Positions 24,681-32,222 of a DNA stretch of 36,568 nucleotides are shown here, in pieces; positions within the stretch are counted from its first letter, which is position 1; each line of letters begins with the position of its first letter. Under the pieces are notes generated by a model, which saw nothing but the letters and a program-made list of their open reading frames with translations, was not told the DNA's origin and searched no databases. The position numbers and the translations under genes were made by a program. This stretch comes from Acidimicrobiales bacterium (GTDB lineage: Bacteria; Actinomycetota; Acidimicrobiia; Acidimicrobiales; SZUA-35). The stretch is taken from assembly GCA_020628305.1 (NCBI GenBank), contig JAHDFH010000002.1:1-36568 (forward strand), written 5' to 3'.

Positions 24681-25550
24681 ATGAGTAACCCCGAAGAATT
24701 AGAAACAGTAGAGCTGGCTGAAGAACTCGAATTGCAACTTGCAGCCAGTCTGTCGCTTGAGGCTCCAGCACCAAGCGAGGACTACTGGTCCTCAATCGAA
24801 TCAACACTGATTGCTATTGAAGCAGCCGACACCGACGAAGATGATCTTGTGGCTGTCGGGCCCGGACTGGCTGCTATGGGACAGCAGAAGTCTGGTCTGA
24901 CCAAAGCTCTATTTGGTACCGCTGCGGGACTTATGCTGCTCGCTCTGGGCGGAGTTTGGTTGTTTCAATCTGATGGGTTCTTAACAGGCGATGAGGACAC
25001 TACCGAATCAGCAGTCGCTGCGGGTCAAGCTGAAGTGTTTGAAGAAGTTGCTAGGCAAGCAGAGGCCGAATCTTTCATTGCAGACAATAGCGCCACTGAA
25101 GCAGCAGAAGAAAGCTCTGATGAGTCCTTCGATGATTTCGCCGCCGATTTAGAAGAAAGCACCGAAGCAAAAGATCTGGCTCTTAGCTTGGAGGAGTTTG
25201 ATTGGTTTAACGCCATTAACAGTTCCAAGAATTTGGTCTCTGATGAAACTTTCAACAAAGTCCGAGTGAGCTCAGCAGATGGCCTATTGGAACTCAATGA
25301 TTATGCTATATACCGGTTCTCAACCGATGAGGGCGTGACTGGTCGAGTTGTACTCGCTTCTACGGGGCTTGCTGCTAAGGCAACGGTATATGATCCAACA
25401 GGCGAAGAGCTAGCGGCCGACATTGATTTCGTTGACTTCGAAACCACTCAGCCCGGTGAACACTATCTAGTGATTGATATCGCCGATCCTACAGATCTTG
25501 AGGGAACATCTGAGCCAATTGAATTTGGGTTGAGTTTGCAACTCAACTAG
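24681..25550 (+). CDS. Membrane protein, probable anti-sigma partner
   Basis: This 289-residue protein has an acidic N-terminal cytoplasmic part (1-75), one membrane helix (about 76-96, LFGTAAGLMLLALGGVWLF), an Asp/Glu/Ser-rich linker and an extracytoplasmic beta-rich domain (about 190-289) that looks like a pre-peptidase C-terminal (PPC) fold (EFDWFNAINSS, TGRVVLAS, AKATVYDPTGEEL, PGEHYLVIDIADP). It starts on the base after the sigma stop with a GGGGAGG ribosome site, the arrangement of sigma/anti-sigma pairs. No HxxxCxxC zinc motif is present, so the anti-sigma role rests on context. It shares its CTAG stop with the converging gene. Confidence 0.68.
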   Translation: MSNPEELETVELAEELELQLAASLSLEAPAPSEDYWSSIESTLIAIEAADTDEDDLVAVGPGLAAMGQQKSGLTKALFGTAAGLMLLALGGVWLFQSDGFLTGDEDTTESAVAAGQAEVFEEVARQAEAESFIADNSATEAAEESSDESFDDFAADLEESTEAKDLALSLEEFDWFNAINSSKNLVSDETFNKVRVSSADGLLELNDYAIYRFSTDEGVTGRVVLASTGLAAKATVYDPTGEELAADIDFVDFETTQPGEHYLVIDIADPTDLEGTSEPIEFGLSLQLN

Positions 25551-26515
25551 AGGTTGCGGCTGCTTCTAGACCGAGATCTACGCAGGCTGCGGGAACTGCG
25601 TGCACGCGTGCGTCGGCTACGACCCGTGAAGATGTTGCCCCCATTCGAGATTGGAGACTGGCTAGAGACTCCAGTACCTCGAGTCTGTGTTCTCGATGCG
25701 GAACCCATTTTCGACTTTAGAACCGATCCGAGGATCGATCCGAGCCCACCAGTCATGGCGCCTCCCAACCCGCCAGAACGGCCGGTTGAGCCTCCAAACG
25801 GGCCCGATCCAGCTGAGCCTGAACTCGATCGACCATTGCGACCGAATCTAGATTTCAAGAAGCGGTAGCCAAGAAATAACACGACGCCGACAATAATGAT
25901 TGTCGTGAGGCTTATCCCTCCGCCAGATTCTGTTGTTGAGTCTTCTGATTCAGTTGAACTTGAGCTAGTGGTGGTAGCGCTGGACTCGCCCTGCGACGAC
26001 GTGACCACGCTCGAATCTGGGCCCGGAAGCGCATCAGGATTCAACCCAGAACTACCGGCACCCCCAGAGCTAGAAGAAGCCAGAGCGTTCGGTAGGTTAT
26101 TGTTAATCTGGAGTAGCCCGGCTGCGACGTTGCCATCTGTAAATGAAGCTTGAGCAGTATCAAGAGCAGTGTCTATCTGGGAATTTGTGAGCGTGTCAGA
26201 TTCCATCACTAGAGCTTCAGGCGAGAGCACAAGTAGTGATGTGTATCGTGAGTTGCTGCTATTGAGGCCGTCAAGAAGTTGTTGTGAGAGTGATTCGAGC
26301 TGCGCTGCGTCTCCAGAACTCAGCCATGCAAAGGCTACGTTGTTGGACGCCAGAGTTTGTTGAGCTAGCTCGACATCTGAGGTTATTGTCTGCTCTGCGT
26401 AGAGGCCGTCTGCGGCGAGATCTTCAACCGCTGCTGAAATCTGACCTTCTGCTGGGCTGACAAAGAGGAGCAGTGTCCCTGCAGCTATGAAAAGGAGCCT
26501 TATGGTTTTCTTCAT
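25547..26515 (-). CDS. Secreted/membrane protein with Arg/Ser-rich tail, possibly TPM-like
   Basis: This 322-residue protein has a signal peptide (MKKTIRLLFIAAGTLLLFVSPAEG), an extracellular Gln/Ser/Asn-rich region (about 25-145) with weak resemblance to TPM-domain proteins, a Ser/Gly/Thr linker, a membrane helix (about 205-222, LTTIIIVGVVLFLGYRFL), a Gly-rich segment (GGLGGAMTGGLGSILGS), and a cytoplasmic Arg/Ser tail (SRRTRARSSRSLRRSRSRSS) to the end. The ATG at 26515 is chosen for the signal peptide and the TAGATT box 7 nt upstream. The tail may bind nucleic acid or acidic lipid (inference). The function is unknown. Confidence 0.68.
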   Translation of the reverse strand: MKKTIRLLFIAAGTLLLFVSPAEGQISAAVEDLAADGLYAEQTITSDVELAQQTLASNNVAFAWLSSGDAAQLESLSQQLLDGLNSSNSRYTSLLVLSPEALVMESDTLTNSQIDTALDTAQASFTDGNVAAGLLQINNNLPNALASSSSGGAGSSGLNPDALPGPDSSVVTSSQGESSATTTSSSSTESEDSTTESGGGISLTTIIIVGVVLFLGYRFLKSRFGRNGRSSSGSAGSGPFGGSTGRSGGLGGAMTGGLGSILGSVLKSKMGSASRTQTRGTGVSSQSPISNGGNIFTGRSRRTRARSSRSLRRSRSRSSRNL

Positions 26516-26522
26516 GTCACAT

Positions 26523-26528
26523 AATCTA
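26523..26528 (-). promoter_or_regulatory. -10 box (TAGATT), leaderless start of the Arg/Ser-tail gene
   Basis: On the minus strand TAGATT is followed by 7 nt and the ATG at 26515. It lies 41 nt from the oppositely oriented box at 26569, so the two divergent promoters share about 65 bp. Confidence 0.55.
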
Positions 26529-26568
26529 GCCGATTTCTGTAAGGCTAGAGGTTCCGTCGACCAGCGAC

Positions 26569-26574
26569 TAGAGT
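26569..26574 (+). promoter_or_regulatory. -10 box (TAGAGT), leaderless start of thioredoxin-family gene
   Basis: TAGAGT is followed by 6 nt and the ATG at 26581. GGAG falls within the 6 nt and is too close to be an efficient ribosome site. Confidence 0.55.
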
Positions 26575-26580
26575 GGAGCA

Positions 26581-27153
26581 ATGGTTGCAACTAACTCTGA
26601 AATGCTCGAACTAGGCACGCAAGCGCCGGAATTTAAACTGATAGACACCGTGTCAGGCGAAATCGTGAGTGATGCCGACCTAAAAGACAAGCCCCTAGCA
26701 GTACTGTTCATCTCGGCTCATTGTCCCTTTGTTGTACATATCCAGGATCGCCTGGGCAAGATTAGCCAAGAGTTCTCCGAGACTGTAAACATGATTGCCA
26801 TTTGCTCTAACGACATTGAAGGCTATCCAGACGATGCTCCGGACAAGCTAGCAGAACAGGCTAAGGAGTTTGGCTTTGCGATGCCATACCTTTACGACGA
26901 AACCCAGGAAGTTGCTAGAGCTTACCGAGCTGCCTGCACTCCAGATATTTTTGTGTTCAACAGCGACCACAAGCTTGTGTACCGGGGTCAGTTTGATTCA
27001 ACCCGTCCAGGGGGAGAAGCAGCAAACGGCGAAGATCTTGTAGCCGCACTATCTGCGGTTGCGAACGCACAGCCAGTCTCAGCTGACCAAAAACCAAGCC
27101 TTGGCTGCAACATCAAATGGAAACCAGGTAACGAACCCGACTACTTCGGCTAG
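26581..27153 (+). CDS. Thioredoxin-family / AhpC-TSA-like redox protein
   Basis: This 190-residue cytoplasmic protein of the alkyl-hydroperoxide-reductase / thiol-specific-antioxidant fold starts with ELGTQAPEFKLIDTVSGE. The CxxC site of thioredoxins reads CPFV, leaving a single Cys near residue 49. A second conserved Cys lies in RAACTPDIFVF and a third in LGCNIKWKPGNEP, the C-terminal hallmark of this subfamily. The catalytic resolving Cys is probably one of these two. The substrate and electron donor are unknown. The start is fixed by TAGAGT 6 nt upstream. Confidence 0.82.
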   Translation: MVATNSEMLELGTQAPEFKLIDTVSGEIVSDADLKDKPLAVLFISAHCPFVVHIQDRLGKISQEFSETVNMIAICSNDIEGYPDDAPDKLAEQAKEFGFAMPYLYDETQEVARAYRAACTPDIFVFNSDHKLVYRGQFDSTRPGGEAANGEDLVAALSAVANAQPVSADQKPSLGCNIKWKPGNEPDYFG

Positions 27154-27181
27154 GGACATTGGGGACGGGGGTATTTGTCCC
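27153..27181. repeat. Dispersed repeat C, copy 1 (element left end)
   Basis: This 29-nt segment opens GGGACATTGGGGACGGGGG and closes TTTGTCCC. It differs from 32080-32108 at one base. GGGAC and GTCCC at its ends form an inverted repeat. Confidence 0.75.
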
Positions 27182-27272
27182 ACTCTTGTGCGACCGGGGC
27201 CATCCTCTAGCATCCTGATTCCAGATTCGTCAAACATCGCGTTCCCAAAGGGTTTTGGTCTTCGTCATCCAG

Positions 27273-27302
27273 AGGGGCCTCAATGGCCCCGAGGGATCTC
27301 TA
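27273..27302. repeat. Dispersed repeat B, copy 2
   Basis: This matches 17891-17920 at 26 of 30 positions and here forms a perfect GGGGCC / GGCCCC hairpin with a 5-nt loop (27274-27290), whereas the other copy has lost the pairing. Confidence 0.65.
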
Positions 27303-27308
27303 TCTTGT

Positions 27309-27363
27309 TTCGCTTGGCCCGCCGCCTCACGATGACGTCGAGGTCGTATTGTCGTTAGAGATC
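27309..27363. repeat. Internal repeat D, copy 1
   Basis: This begins TTCGCTTGGCC and contains CGCCTCACGATGACGT and GTCGTTAGAGAT. It is similar to 27492-27544 with substitutions and small gaps. Confidence 0.5.
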
Positions 27364-27491
27364 TTCCTTCGGCATCGAGCCTCGAAAGATGACGCAGTAG
27401 ATCATTCACTCCATACTTTCACAACCGTTGCCACGCACTTGTTGCTGGCTCAGCAACTTAACGTCTGTGGTAGTTGAGAGCCTGAGCCGGG

Positions 27492-27544
27492 TTCGCTTTC
27501 TCACCGCCTCAGGATGATGTGGAGTGTAATGTCGTTGTAGATTT
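27492..27544. repeat. Internal repeat D, copy 2
   Basis: This begins TTCGCTTTCTC and contains CGCCTCAGGATGATGT and GTCGTTGTAGAT, aligned with 27309-27363. Confidence 0.5.
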
Positions 27545-27598
27545 GTCCCCGGTGCTGAAACTAATGTGACCATTAGAGACCTGTCCCTGATTGTCGCT

Positions 27599-28081
27599 CT
27601 AGCTGAGGGCTTCTAACTTCTTGAGAATCTCTTCAGAATGCTCAGCGGTCTTAGGGCGCTTAAAAACGTGCACGATCTTACCATCGCCGTCAATCAAGAA
27701 AGTGGTGCGCTGCAGTCCCATGAAAGTCTTGCCGTAGTTCATCTTCTCACCCCAAACACCAAATTTGTTGATGATCAACTTGTCTTCATCGATGATCAAT
27801 GGAAAGGGGAGTGAGTACTTCTCAGTGAATTTAGCGTGGCTGTCACCACCATCGGGAGAAACCCCAACAACTGCGACCCCAGCATCTGTTAAGACGCTCA
27901 TGTTGTCTCGAAGATTGCAGGCCTGCTTAGTGCATCCAGGGGTGTCGTCTTTGGGGTAGAAGTAAAGTGCCAGGTACTGTCCAGCAAAGTCATCGAGCGA
28001 GACATCCTTGCCATCGTGGGTTTTGCCCTCAAACTTGGGAGCCTTGGTACCAACTTCGAGGGGTTGTGGTTTCTCTGCCAT
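27599..28081 (-). CDS. bcp: Thioredoxin-dependent thiol peroxidase (BCP/PrxQ)
   Basis: This 160-residue 2-Cys peroxiredoxin has the PrxQ arrangement TPGCTKQACNLRD: the peroxidatic Cys and, five residues on, the resolving Cys. YFYPKDDTPG precedes it, and FMGLQRTTFLIDGDGKIVHVF is in the C-terminal half. It reduces hydroperoxides with thioredoxin as donor. The ATG at 28081 is preferred to one 48 nt upstream because family homology begins just after MAEKPQPLEVG and AAGGAAG lies 6 nt before it. The gene is divergent from the M24 peptidase gene. Confidence 0.93.
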   Translation of the reverse strand: MAEKPQPLEVGTKAPKFEGKTHDGKDVSLDDFAGQYLALYFYPKDDTPGCTKQACNLRDNMSVLTDAGVAVVGVSPDGGDSHAKFTEKYSLPFPLIIDEDKLIINKFGVWGEKMNYGKTFMGLQRTTFLIDGDGKIVHVFKRPKTAEHSEEILKKLEALS

Positions 28082-28133
28082 GTTCACTTCCTTAATGTGC
28101 TTGAAACAAATATAGCCCAACTTAAGCACCTGC

Positions 28134-28139
28134 TAGCAT
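28134..28139 (+). promoter_or_regulatory. -10 box (TAGCAT), leaderless start of M24 peptidase
   Basis: TAGCAT is followed by 7 nt and the ATG at 28147. The ATG at 28138 overlaps the box itself and would not be on the message, so the box decides the start. Confidence 0.55.
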
Positions 28140-28146
28140 GTTGGCA

Positions 28147-29235
28147 ATGTCATTTATAGATCGAATCCAAGCGGTTACCGAGAGTATGAAAGTCGATCAG
28201 ATAGCTGCGTTGCTTGTGACCCACTTGCCTTCTATTCGCTGGTTGACAGGGTTTGACGGTTCATCTGGCATCTGCCTGGTGGCTGTCAACGGCACAGTCA
28301 GTTTGCTGAGCGATTCTCGGTATACCGAAACTTGCGTAGCGCTGGATTCGGTGCAGTCAGGTCTCGTCAACTTCGCCCAAGCTTCGCCAGGGGACTGGCC
28401 TAGGTTGTTGAATCAGCTTGGAGCCGAAGAAGAGATGGAGTTTGTTGCGTCGCAGACGACAGTTGATATCCACCAACTTCTTAGCGAATCGTTGAGGCTA
28501 AAGGCTGCGAGAGTCGACAGAGTGCTTCAGGCTCGGATTATCAAATCCGAAGCCGAGATATCAGCATCACGAAAAGCCCTTAGCATCGCAGAAGAATCCT
28601 TTACCCTTGCCATCGACATGGTTGTCCCGGGAAGGACTTCGGAGCGAGCTCTTAGAAGCTTCCTTGAATCGAGGATGTTAGAGCTTGGCGCCGAGGCTGT
28701 GGGTTTCGACACGATTGTCGCATCCGGTCCAAACTCGATCAGGCCGCACACTAACCCTACTGATCGAATCATCAACGAGGGCGAGTTGGTGATTGTTGAT
28801 TGGGGAGCCCAGATTGATGGATACAAATCTGACACATCTCGAACGCTCTGCTTTGGAGCGCCCACTGAAGCACAAACCAACCTTCATGCAGCAATCCTTG
28901 AAGCTTTCAAAGCTGGAGTCTCAGTAATACGGCCTGGAGTAACGTACGGGGAAGTTAAACAGGAATGTGACAAGGCCATATTTGAGGCTGGGTTTGGCGA
29001 AGGCATCAAGCACCCGTTTGGTCACAACTTAGGGCTCGATATTCACGAGCGACCTTTCTTCACAACACAACAACCTGATGGTTCAACACTAATGCAACCA
29101 GGACATCTCTTTGCCCTGGAACCCGCAGCTTACGTTGAGGGCCTCGGCGGAGCCAGAATAGAGAACATGGCGCTAGTCACCGAAGATGGGTGCGAAGTGC
29201 TAAACACGCTGTCAACTGAACTTAACTTCGCTTGA
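28147..29235 (+). CDS. Xaa-Pro aminopeptidase / M24 metallopeptidase
   Basis: This 362-residue protein has a creatinase N-terminal domain (about 1-125, with LPSIRWLTGFDGSSGI) followed by the pita-bread M24 domain. Metal ligands appear in order: Asp in VDWGAQIDG, Asp in YKSDTSRT, His in HPFGHNLGLDIHE, Glu in FALEPAAYV and Glu in ARIENMALV. It probably cleaves X-Pro bonds in peptides, needing two Mn2+ or similar ions. Specificity between aminopeptidase P and prolidase cannot be told. The start is set by the -10 box; the earlier ATG at 28138 would add three residues. Confidence 0.9.
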   Translation: MSFIDRIQAVTESMKVDQIAALLVTHLPSIRWLTGFDGSSGICLVAVNGTVSLLSDSRYTETCVALDSVQSGLVNFAQASPGDWPRLLNQLGAEEEMEFVASQTTVDIHQLLSESLRLKAARVDRVLQARIIKSEAEISASRKALSIAEESFTLAIDMVVPGRTSERALRSFLESRMLELGAEAVGFDTIVASGPNSIRPHTNPTDRIINEGELVIVDWGAQIDGYKSDTSRTLCFGAPTEAQTNLHAAILEAFKAGVSVIRPGVTYGEVKQECDKAIFEAGFGEGIKHPFGHNLGLDIHERPFFTTQQPDGSTLMQPGHLFALEPAAYVEGLGGARIENMALVTEDGCEVLNTLSTELNFA

Positions 29236-29289
29236 GAGGCATAAAATACAGCTAACAATTGACTCAGGTGTCTAAATCCATTGTCCGAG

Positions 29290-30612
29290 CTAGCGTTCGC
29301 TCATTGAAACATAGTCACGTGCGGCTGGTCCTACGTAGACCTGGCGTGGGCGTGAAATCTTTGAGCCTTGTTCTAGCGACTCTTGCCAGTGCGATAGCCA
29401 GCCTGGCATACGGCCAATAGCAAACAACACTGTGAACATGTCTAGCGGGAAGCCCATGGCCTGGTAGATAAGTCCTGTATAGAAGTCGACATTAGGATAG
29501 AGGTTTCTACTCTTGAAGTATTCGTCTTCCAGAGCGATCTCTTCAAGTTTGAGTGCAATATCGATGAGAGGGTTCTTGCCTGTGACCTTGAACACCTCAT
29601 CAGCATGATTCTTTACAATTCTTGCCCGAGGATCATAAGCCTTGTAGACGCGGTGACCAAAGCCCATTAGCTTTCGATCTCCTGCCTTAACTGATTCGAT
29701 GAAGGCTGGAATATTGTCGTAGCTTCCAATCTCTTCAAGCATATGAATAACAGCCTCGTTAGCTCCACCGTGACGTGGTCCATAAAGAGCTGCAGTGGCA
29801 CCGGCAGCTGCAGAGTATGGGTCAGCCAAGGATGAGCCAACGACACGCATCGCAGTTGTTGAGCAGTTCTGTTCGTGATCTCCGTGGATAATAAACAGAA
29901 CGTCCATGGCTTTGGCGAGAACTGGATCTGCCTGGAAGTTAGGGTCAGCCACTTGGAACATCATTGACAAGAAGTTTGCAGGATATGTCATTGAGTTATC
30001 TGGATACACAAAGGGCATACCGATTGAAGCTCTGTAAGCCATTGCAGCTAACGTTGGAACTTTCGAGATTAAGCGATTGATCTGTTTGTAGCGAAGGTGA
30101 GGATCATTCACTTCTTTGGCTTCAGGGTAGAAAGTTGAAAGCGCTGCGATAGCAGAAACTAACATTCCCATTGGATGGGCGTCGTAGTGGAAACCCTCAT
30201 AGAACCGTTTACGCATGTTCTCATGGATAAAGGTGTGGTAGGTGATGTCATGAGTCCAAGTGTCCAGCTCTTGCTGATTTGGGAGTTCCCCATTAAGCAG
30301 CAAATATGCAACTTCTAGGAAGGTTGATTTTTCAGCCAGCTGCTCGATTGGGTAACCCCGGTAGCGGAGCACGCCGTTGGCGCCGTCCAGCTCGGTGATA
30401 GCGCTAGAGGCTGACGCTGTAACGCCAAAACCCGGATCGAGAAACCATAAACCTGGCATGAGGTCTCGCCATGCAGAGGCGTCGACTCCTCCATCGACAA
30501 TTGGGACTTCAACCGATTGGCCGGTCCGATTATCTGTAATGGTTACTGACTCTGTTGATTCTGACACGGTTTGTGGCCCCTTAACTACAATGGTCGAATA
30601 CATATCGGCCAT
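29290..30612 (-). CDS. gltA: Citrate synthase
   Basis: This 440-residue type II citrate synthase has HGDHEQNCST with His243/His246, GPRHGG (His281), catalytic GFGHRVYKAYDPRA (His320) and the catalytic Asp in NVDFYTG near 376. It condenses oxaloacetate and acetyl-CoA. The N-terminal beta-strand domain (about 1-60, TDNRTGQSVEVPIVDGG) is the one found in the hexameric NADH-sensitive group. The ATG at 30612 has TAATAT 15 nt upstream and a weak GAG site. It lies between M24 peptidase and carboxyltransferase, with aconitase further right, a loose TCA-cycle neighbourhood but not an operon. Confidence 0.95.
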   Translation of the reverse strand: MADMYSTIVVKGPQTVSESTESVTITDNRTGQSVEVPIVDGGVDASAWRDLMPGLWFLDPGFGVTASASSAITELDGANGVLRYRGYPIEQLAEKSTFLEVAYLLLNGELPNQQELDTWTHDITYHTFIHENMRKRFYEGFHYDAHPMGMLVSAIAALSTFYPEAKEVNDPHLRYKQINRLISKVPTLAAMAYRASIGMPFVYPDNSMTYPANFLSMMFQVADPNFQADPVLAKAMDVLFIIHGDHEQNCSTTAMRVVGSSLADPYSAAAGATAALYGPRHGGANEAVIHMLEEIGSYDNIPAFIESVKAGDRKLMGFGHRVYKAYDPRARIVKNHADEVFKVTGKNPLIDIALKLEEIALEDEYFKSRNLYPNVDFYTGLIYQAMGFPLDMFTVLFAIGRMPGWLSHWQESLEQGSKISRPRQVYVGPAARDYVSMSER

Positions 30613-30693
30613 GTCTGCTCAGGCTTGATATTAGTCGATAACAAATACCGATGGCAGCTTATAGATCTGAGAGCTGCAGTGGGGGTACGTGTA

Positions 30694-32031
30694 TTAAAGA
30701 GGGGAGTTGTCGTGCTTACGGGGGCGCTGTTTTTCCTTTTTGGTGTTCAACAGCGCTAGTGACTCACAAATTACCTTACGTGTCTCAGCCGGCTCGATAA
30801 CAGAAGAGATCGAGCCTCGTTCAGCAGCAGGGTAAGGGGTGAGATACTTTGCCTCATACTCTTTAACAAGCTCTTCTTGTTCTTCAGGGGTTGCCTTTCG
30901 ATGCAAGATGCCGACAGCGCCTTTAGCCCCCATGACAGCGACCTCAGCTGAAGGCCAGGCAAACATCAGATCGTTCCCCATGTAGCGGGAATCCATCACA
31001 ATGTAGGCTCCACCATAAGACTTACGAAGGATTAGGCCGATTCGCGGCACTGTTGCTCGAGCGTAAGCGAAGGCCATCTGAGCGCCGTGTCTTATCATGC
31101 CTCGCCACTCAAGGTCCTTACCTGGCAAGAAACCCGAAGTGTCGACCATTGTCAGCAACGGGATGTTAAATGAGTCGCAAAGTGAAACGAACGCAGCACC
31201 TTTTTGAGATGCTGGAATGTCAATCGAGCCTGCGAGAGCCTGAGTCTGGTTTGCCACGATGCCAACAGGTAGGCCGTTGAAACGTGCGAAGCCGGTAATG
31301 AGATTGGTGGCCCAGTTGGCCTTGGCCTCTACAAATGCGCCATCGTCACAGATACTTGAGATTACTTCTCGAACATCATATGAACCCATAGCGGTTTCAG
31401 GAATCAGCTCACCAGCCTCGGGCGTGCGTCGCTCGGCATCGTCTGATGTTGGAAGGATAGGCGGTAGCTCATCAACATGGTCGGGCATGAACGACAAGTA
31501 CTCGTAAAACATTTCGAGAATCTCGGCTTGGTCATCTGCAATTGCTGTGCATACCCCAGTGGTCTTATCATGTCGTAAACCGCCACCAAGATCGTCAAGC
31601 TCAATCGTTGTGCCGGTGTAGGTTTCAATGATCTTCGGTCCGCCAATGAAGGCAAAGGACTCAGGTGTGAAAATATTTATGTCGCTGAGACCAAGCAGTA
31701 GAGAGACGCTTGAAACGACTGGCCCGTCGACTCCAATGAGGAGGGGAATGATGCCTGAAGAGGTGGAGAGCTCTTTAGCTGCTTGTGCCCAGCCGAAAGC
31801 AGACGAGGCACCTGAGTGCGCATCAGCGCCAGTAGTGGAGAGAATAGCCATAAAGGGGATGCGCTTGTTTCTCGCTGACCGAATGGCGTGAGCCAGCGCC
31901 ATGCCATCTTCAGCTGTAATGACATTGGCGATACCTTCTGCGGTCTTGGCAAGCACTGCTTGGCGGCCGTCAAAAGAGATAATTTCTGTAGTCAGCGTCT
32001 GAGTAGATTTAGATTTAAGCGAAATAGCCAT
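30694..32031 (-). CDS. Acyl-CoA carboxylase carboxyltransferase (beta) subunit-like
   Basis: This 445-residue crotonase-fold carboxyltransferase has both halves. The N-terminal half includes IPLLIGVDGPVVSSVS, FIGGPKIIETYTG and the ELDDLGGGLRHDK segment. The C-terminal half includes GFARFNGLPVGIVANQTQ, VDTSGFLPGKDLEWRGMIRHG and the RKSYGGAYIVMDSR oxyanion region. It would transfer carboxyl from biotin to an acyl-CoA (propionyl- or acetyl-CoA). It is about 70 residues shorter than usual at the N-terminus. ATG at 32031 is preferred because TAGAAT lies 8 nt upstream and longer readings run through the repeat region. No biotin-carboxylase gene is adjacent. The C-terminus ends in a Lys/Arg-rich stretch. 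Confidence 0.85.
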   Translation of the reverse strand: MAISLKSKSTQTLTTEIISFDGRQAVLAKTAEGIANVITAEDGMALAHAIRSARNKRIPFMAILSTTGADAHSGASSAFGWAQAAKELSTSSGIIPLLIGVDGPVVSSVSLLLGLSDINIFTPESFAFIGGPKIIETYTGTTIELDDLGGGLRHDKTTGVCTAIADDQAEILEMFYEYLSFMPDHVDELPPILPTSDDAERRTPEAGELIPETAMGSYDVREVISSICDDGAFVEAKANWATNLITGFARFNGLPVGIVANQTQALAGSIDIPASQKGAAFVSLCDSFNIPLLTMVDTSGFLPGKDLEWRGMIRHGAQMAFAYARATVPRIGLILRKSYGGAYIVMDSRYMGNDLMFAWPSAEVAVMGAKGAVGILHRKATPEEQEELVKEYEAKYLTPYPAAERGSISSVIEPAETRKVICESLALLNTKKEKQRPRKHDNSPL

Positions 32032-32039
32032 CGGCCTAG

Positions 32040-32045
32040 ATTCTA
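32040..32045 (-). promoter_or_regulatory. -10 box (TAGAAT), leaderless start of carboxyltransferase
   Basis: On the minus strand TAGAAT is followed by 8 nt and the ATG at 32031. No ribosome site lies between. Confidence 0.55.
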
Positions 32046-32055
32046 ACGTGTTCTT

Positions 32056-32070
32056 GGACGTTGGGGACGG
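32056..32070. repeat. Dispersed repeat C, partial copy
   Basis: GGACGTTGGGGACGG repeats the opening of the copy at 32080-32108, in the same orientation, 25 bp before it. Confidence 0.6.
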
Positions 32071-32079
32071 TACTGCCGT

Positions 32080-32108
32080 GGGACGTTGGGGACGGGGGTA
32101 TTTGTCCC
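32080..32108. repeat. Dispersed repeat C, copy 2
   Basis: It is one base different from 27153-27181 over 29 nt. The copy is followed by ACCCGTCCCTGAT at 32157-32169, so the pair bounds a region of about 90 bp, against about 440 bp at the other site. Confidence 0.75.
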
Positions 32109-32222
32109 TTCTTTTGATGGAACGCTGGTCTGTATCGTGTTGTCCTAACCGTTTGTACCCGTCCCTGATGGTTGAGGGGGATAGTTGGCACAAAATTTGT
32201 CAAAAAGTCACGACTTTGAGGT

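Larger units (their letters stand above)
27154..27598. other. 445-nt gene-free region rich in short palindromic repeats
   Basis: No reading frame here has support. The region holds repeat C (27153-27181), repeat B with hairpin GGGGCC/GGCCCC (27274-27290), an internally duplicated segment (27309-27363 and 27492-27544) and TCTTCC/GAAAGA-type inverted pieces ending in GATGAC. It ends with ACCTGTCCCTGAT (27582-27594), the counterpart of ACCCGTCCCTGAT at 32157-32169. Pieces ending in GGATGAC or AGATGAC resemble intergenic repeats frequent in environmental bacteria. Confidence 0.6.

Noticed and set aside
27059-27477. Overlapping frames of 64-99 codons in the 27.15-27.6 kb gap
   Set aside because: They run through palindromic repeats and have the random composition expected of them.
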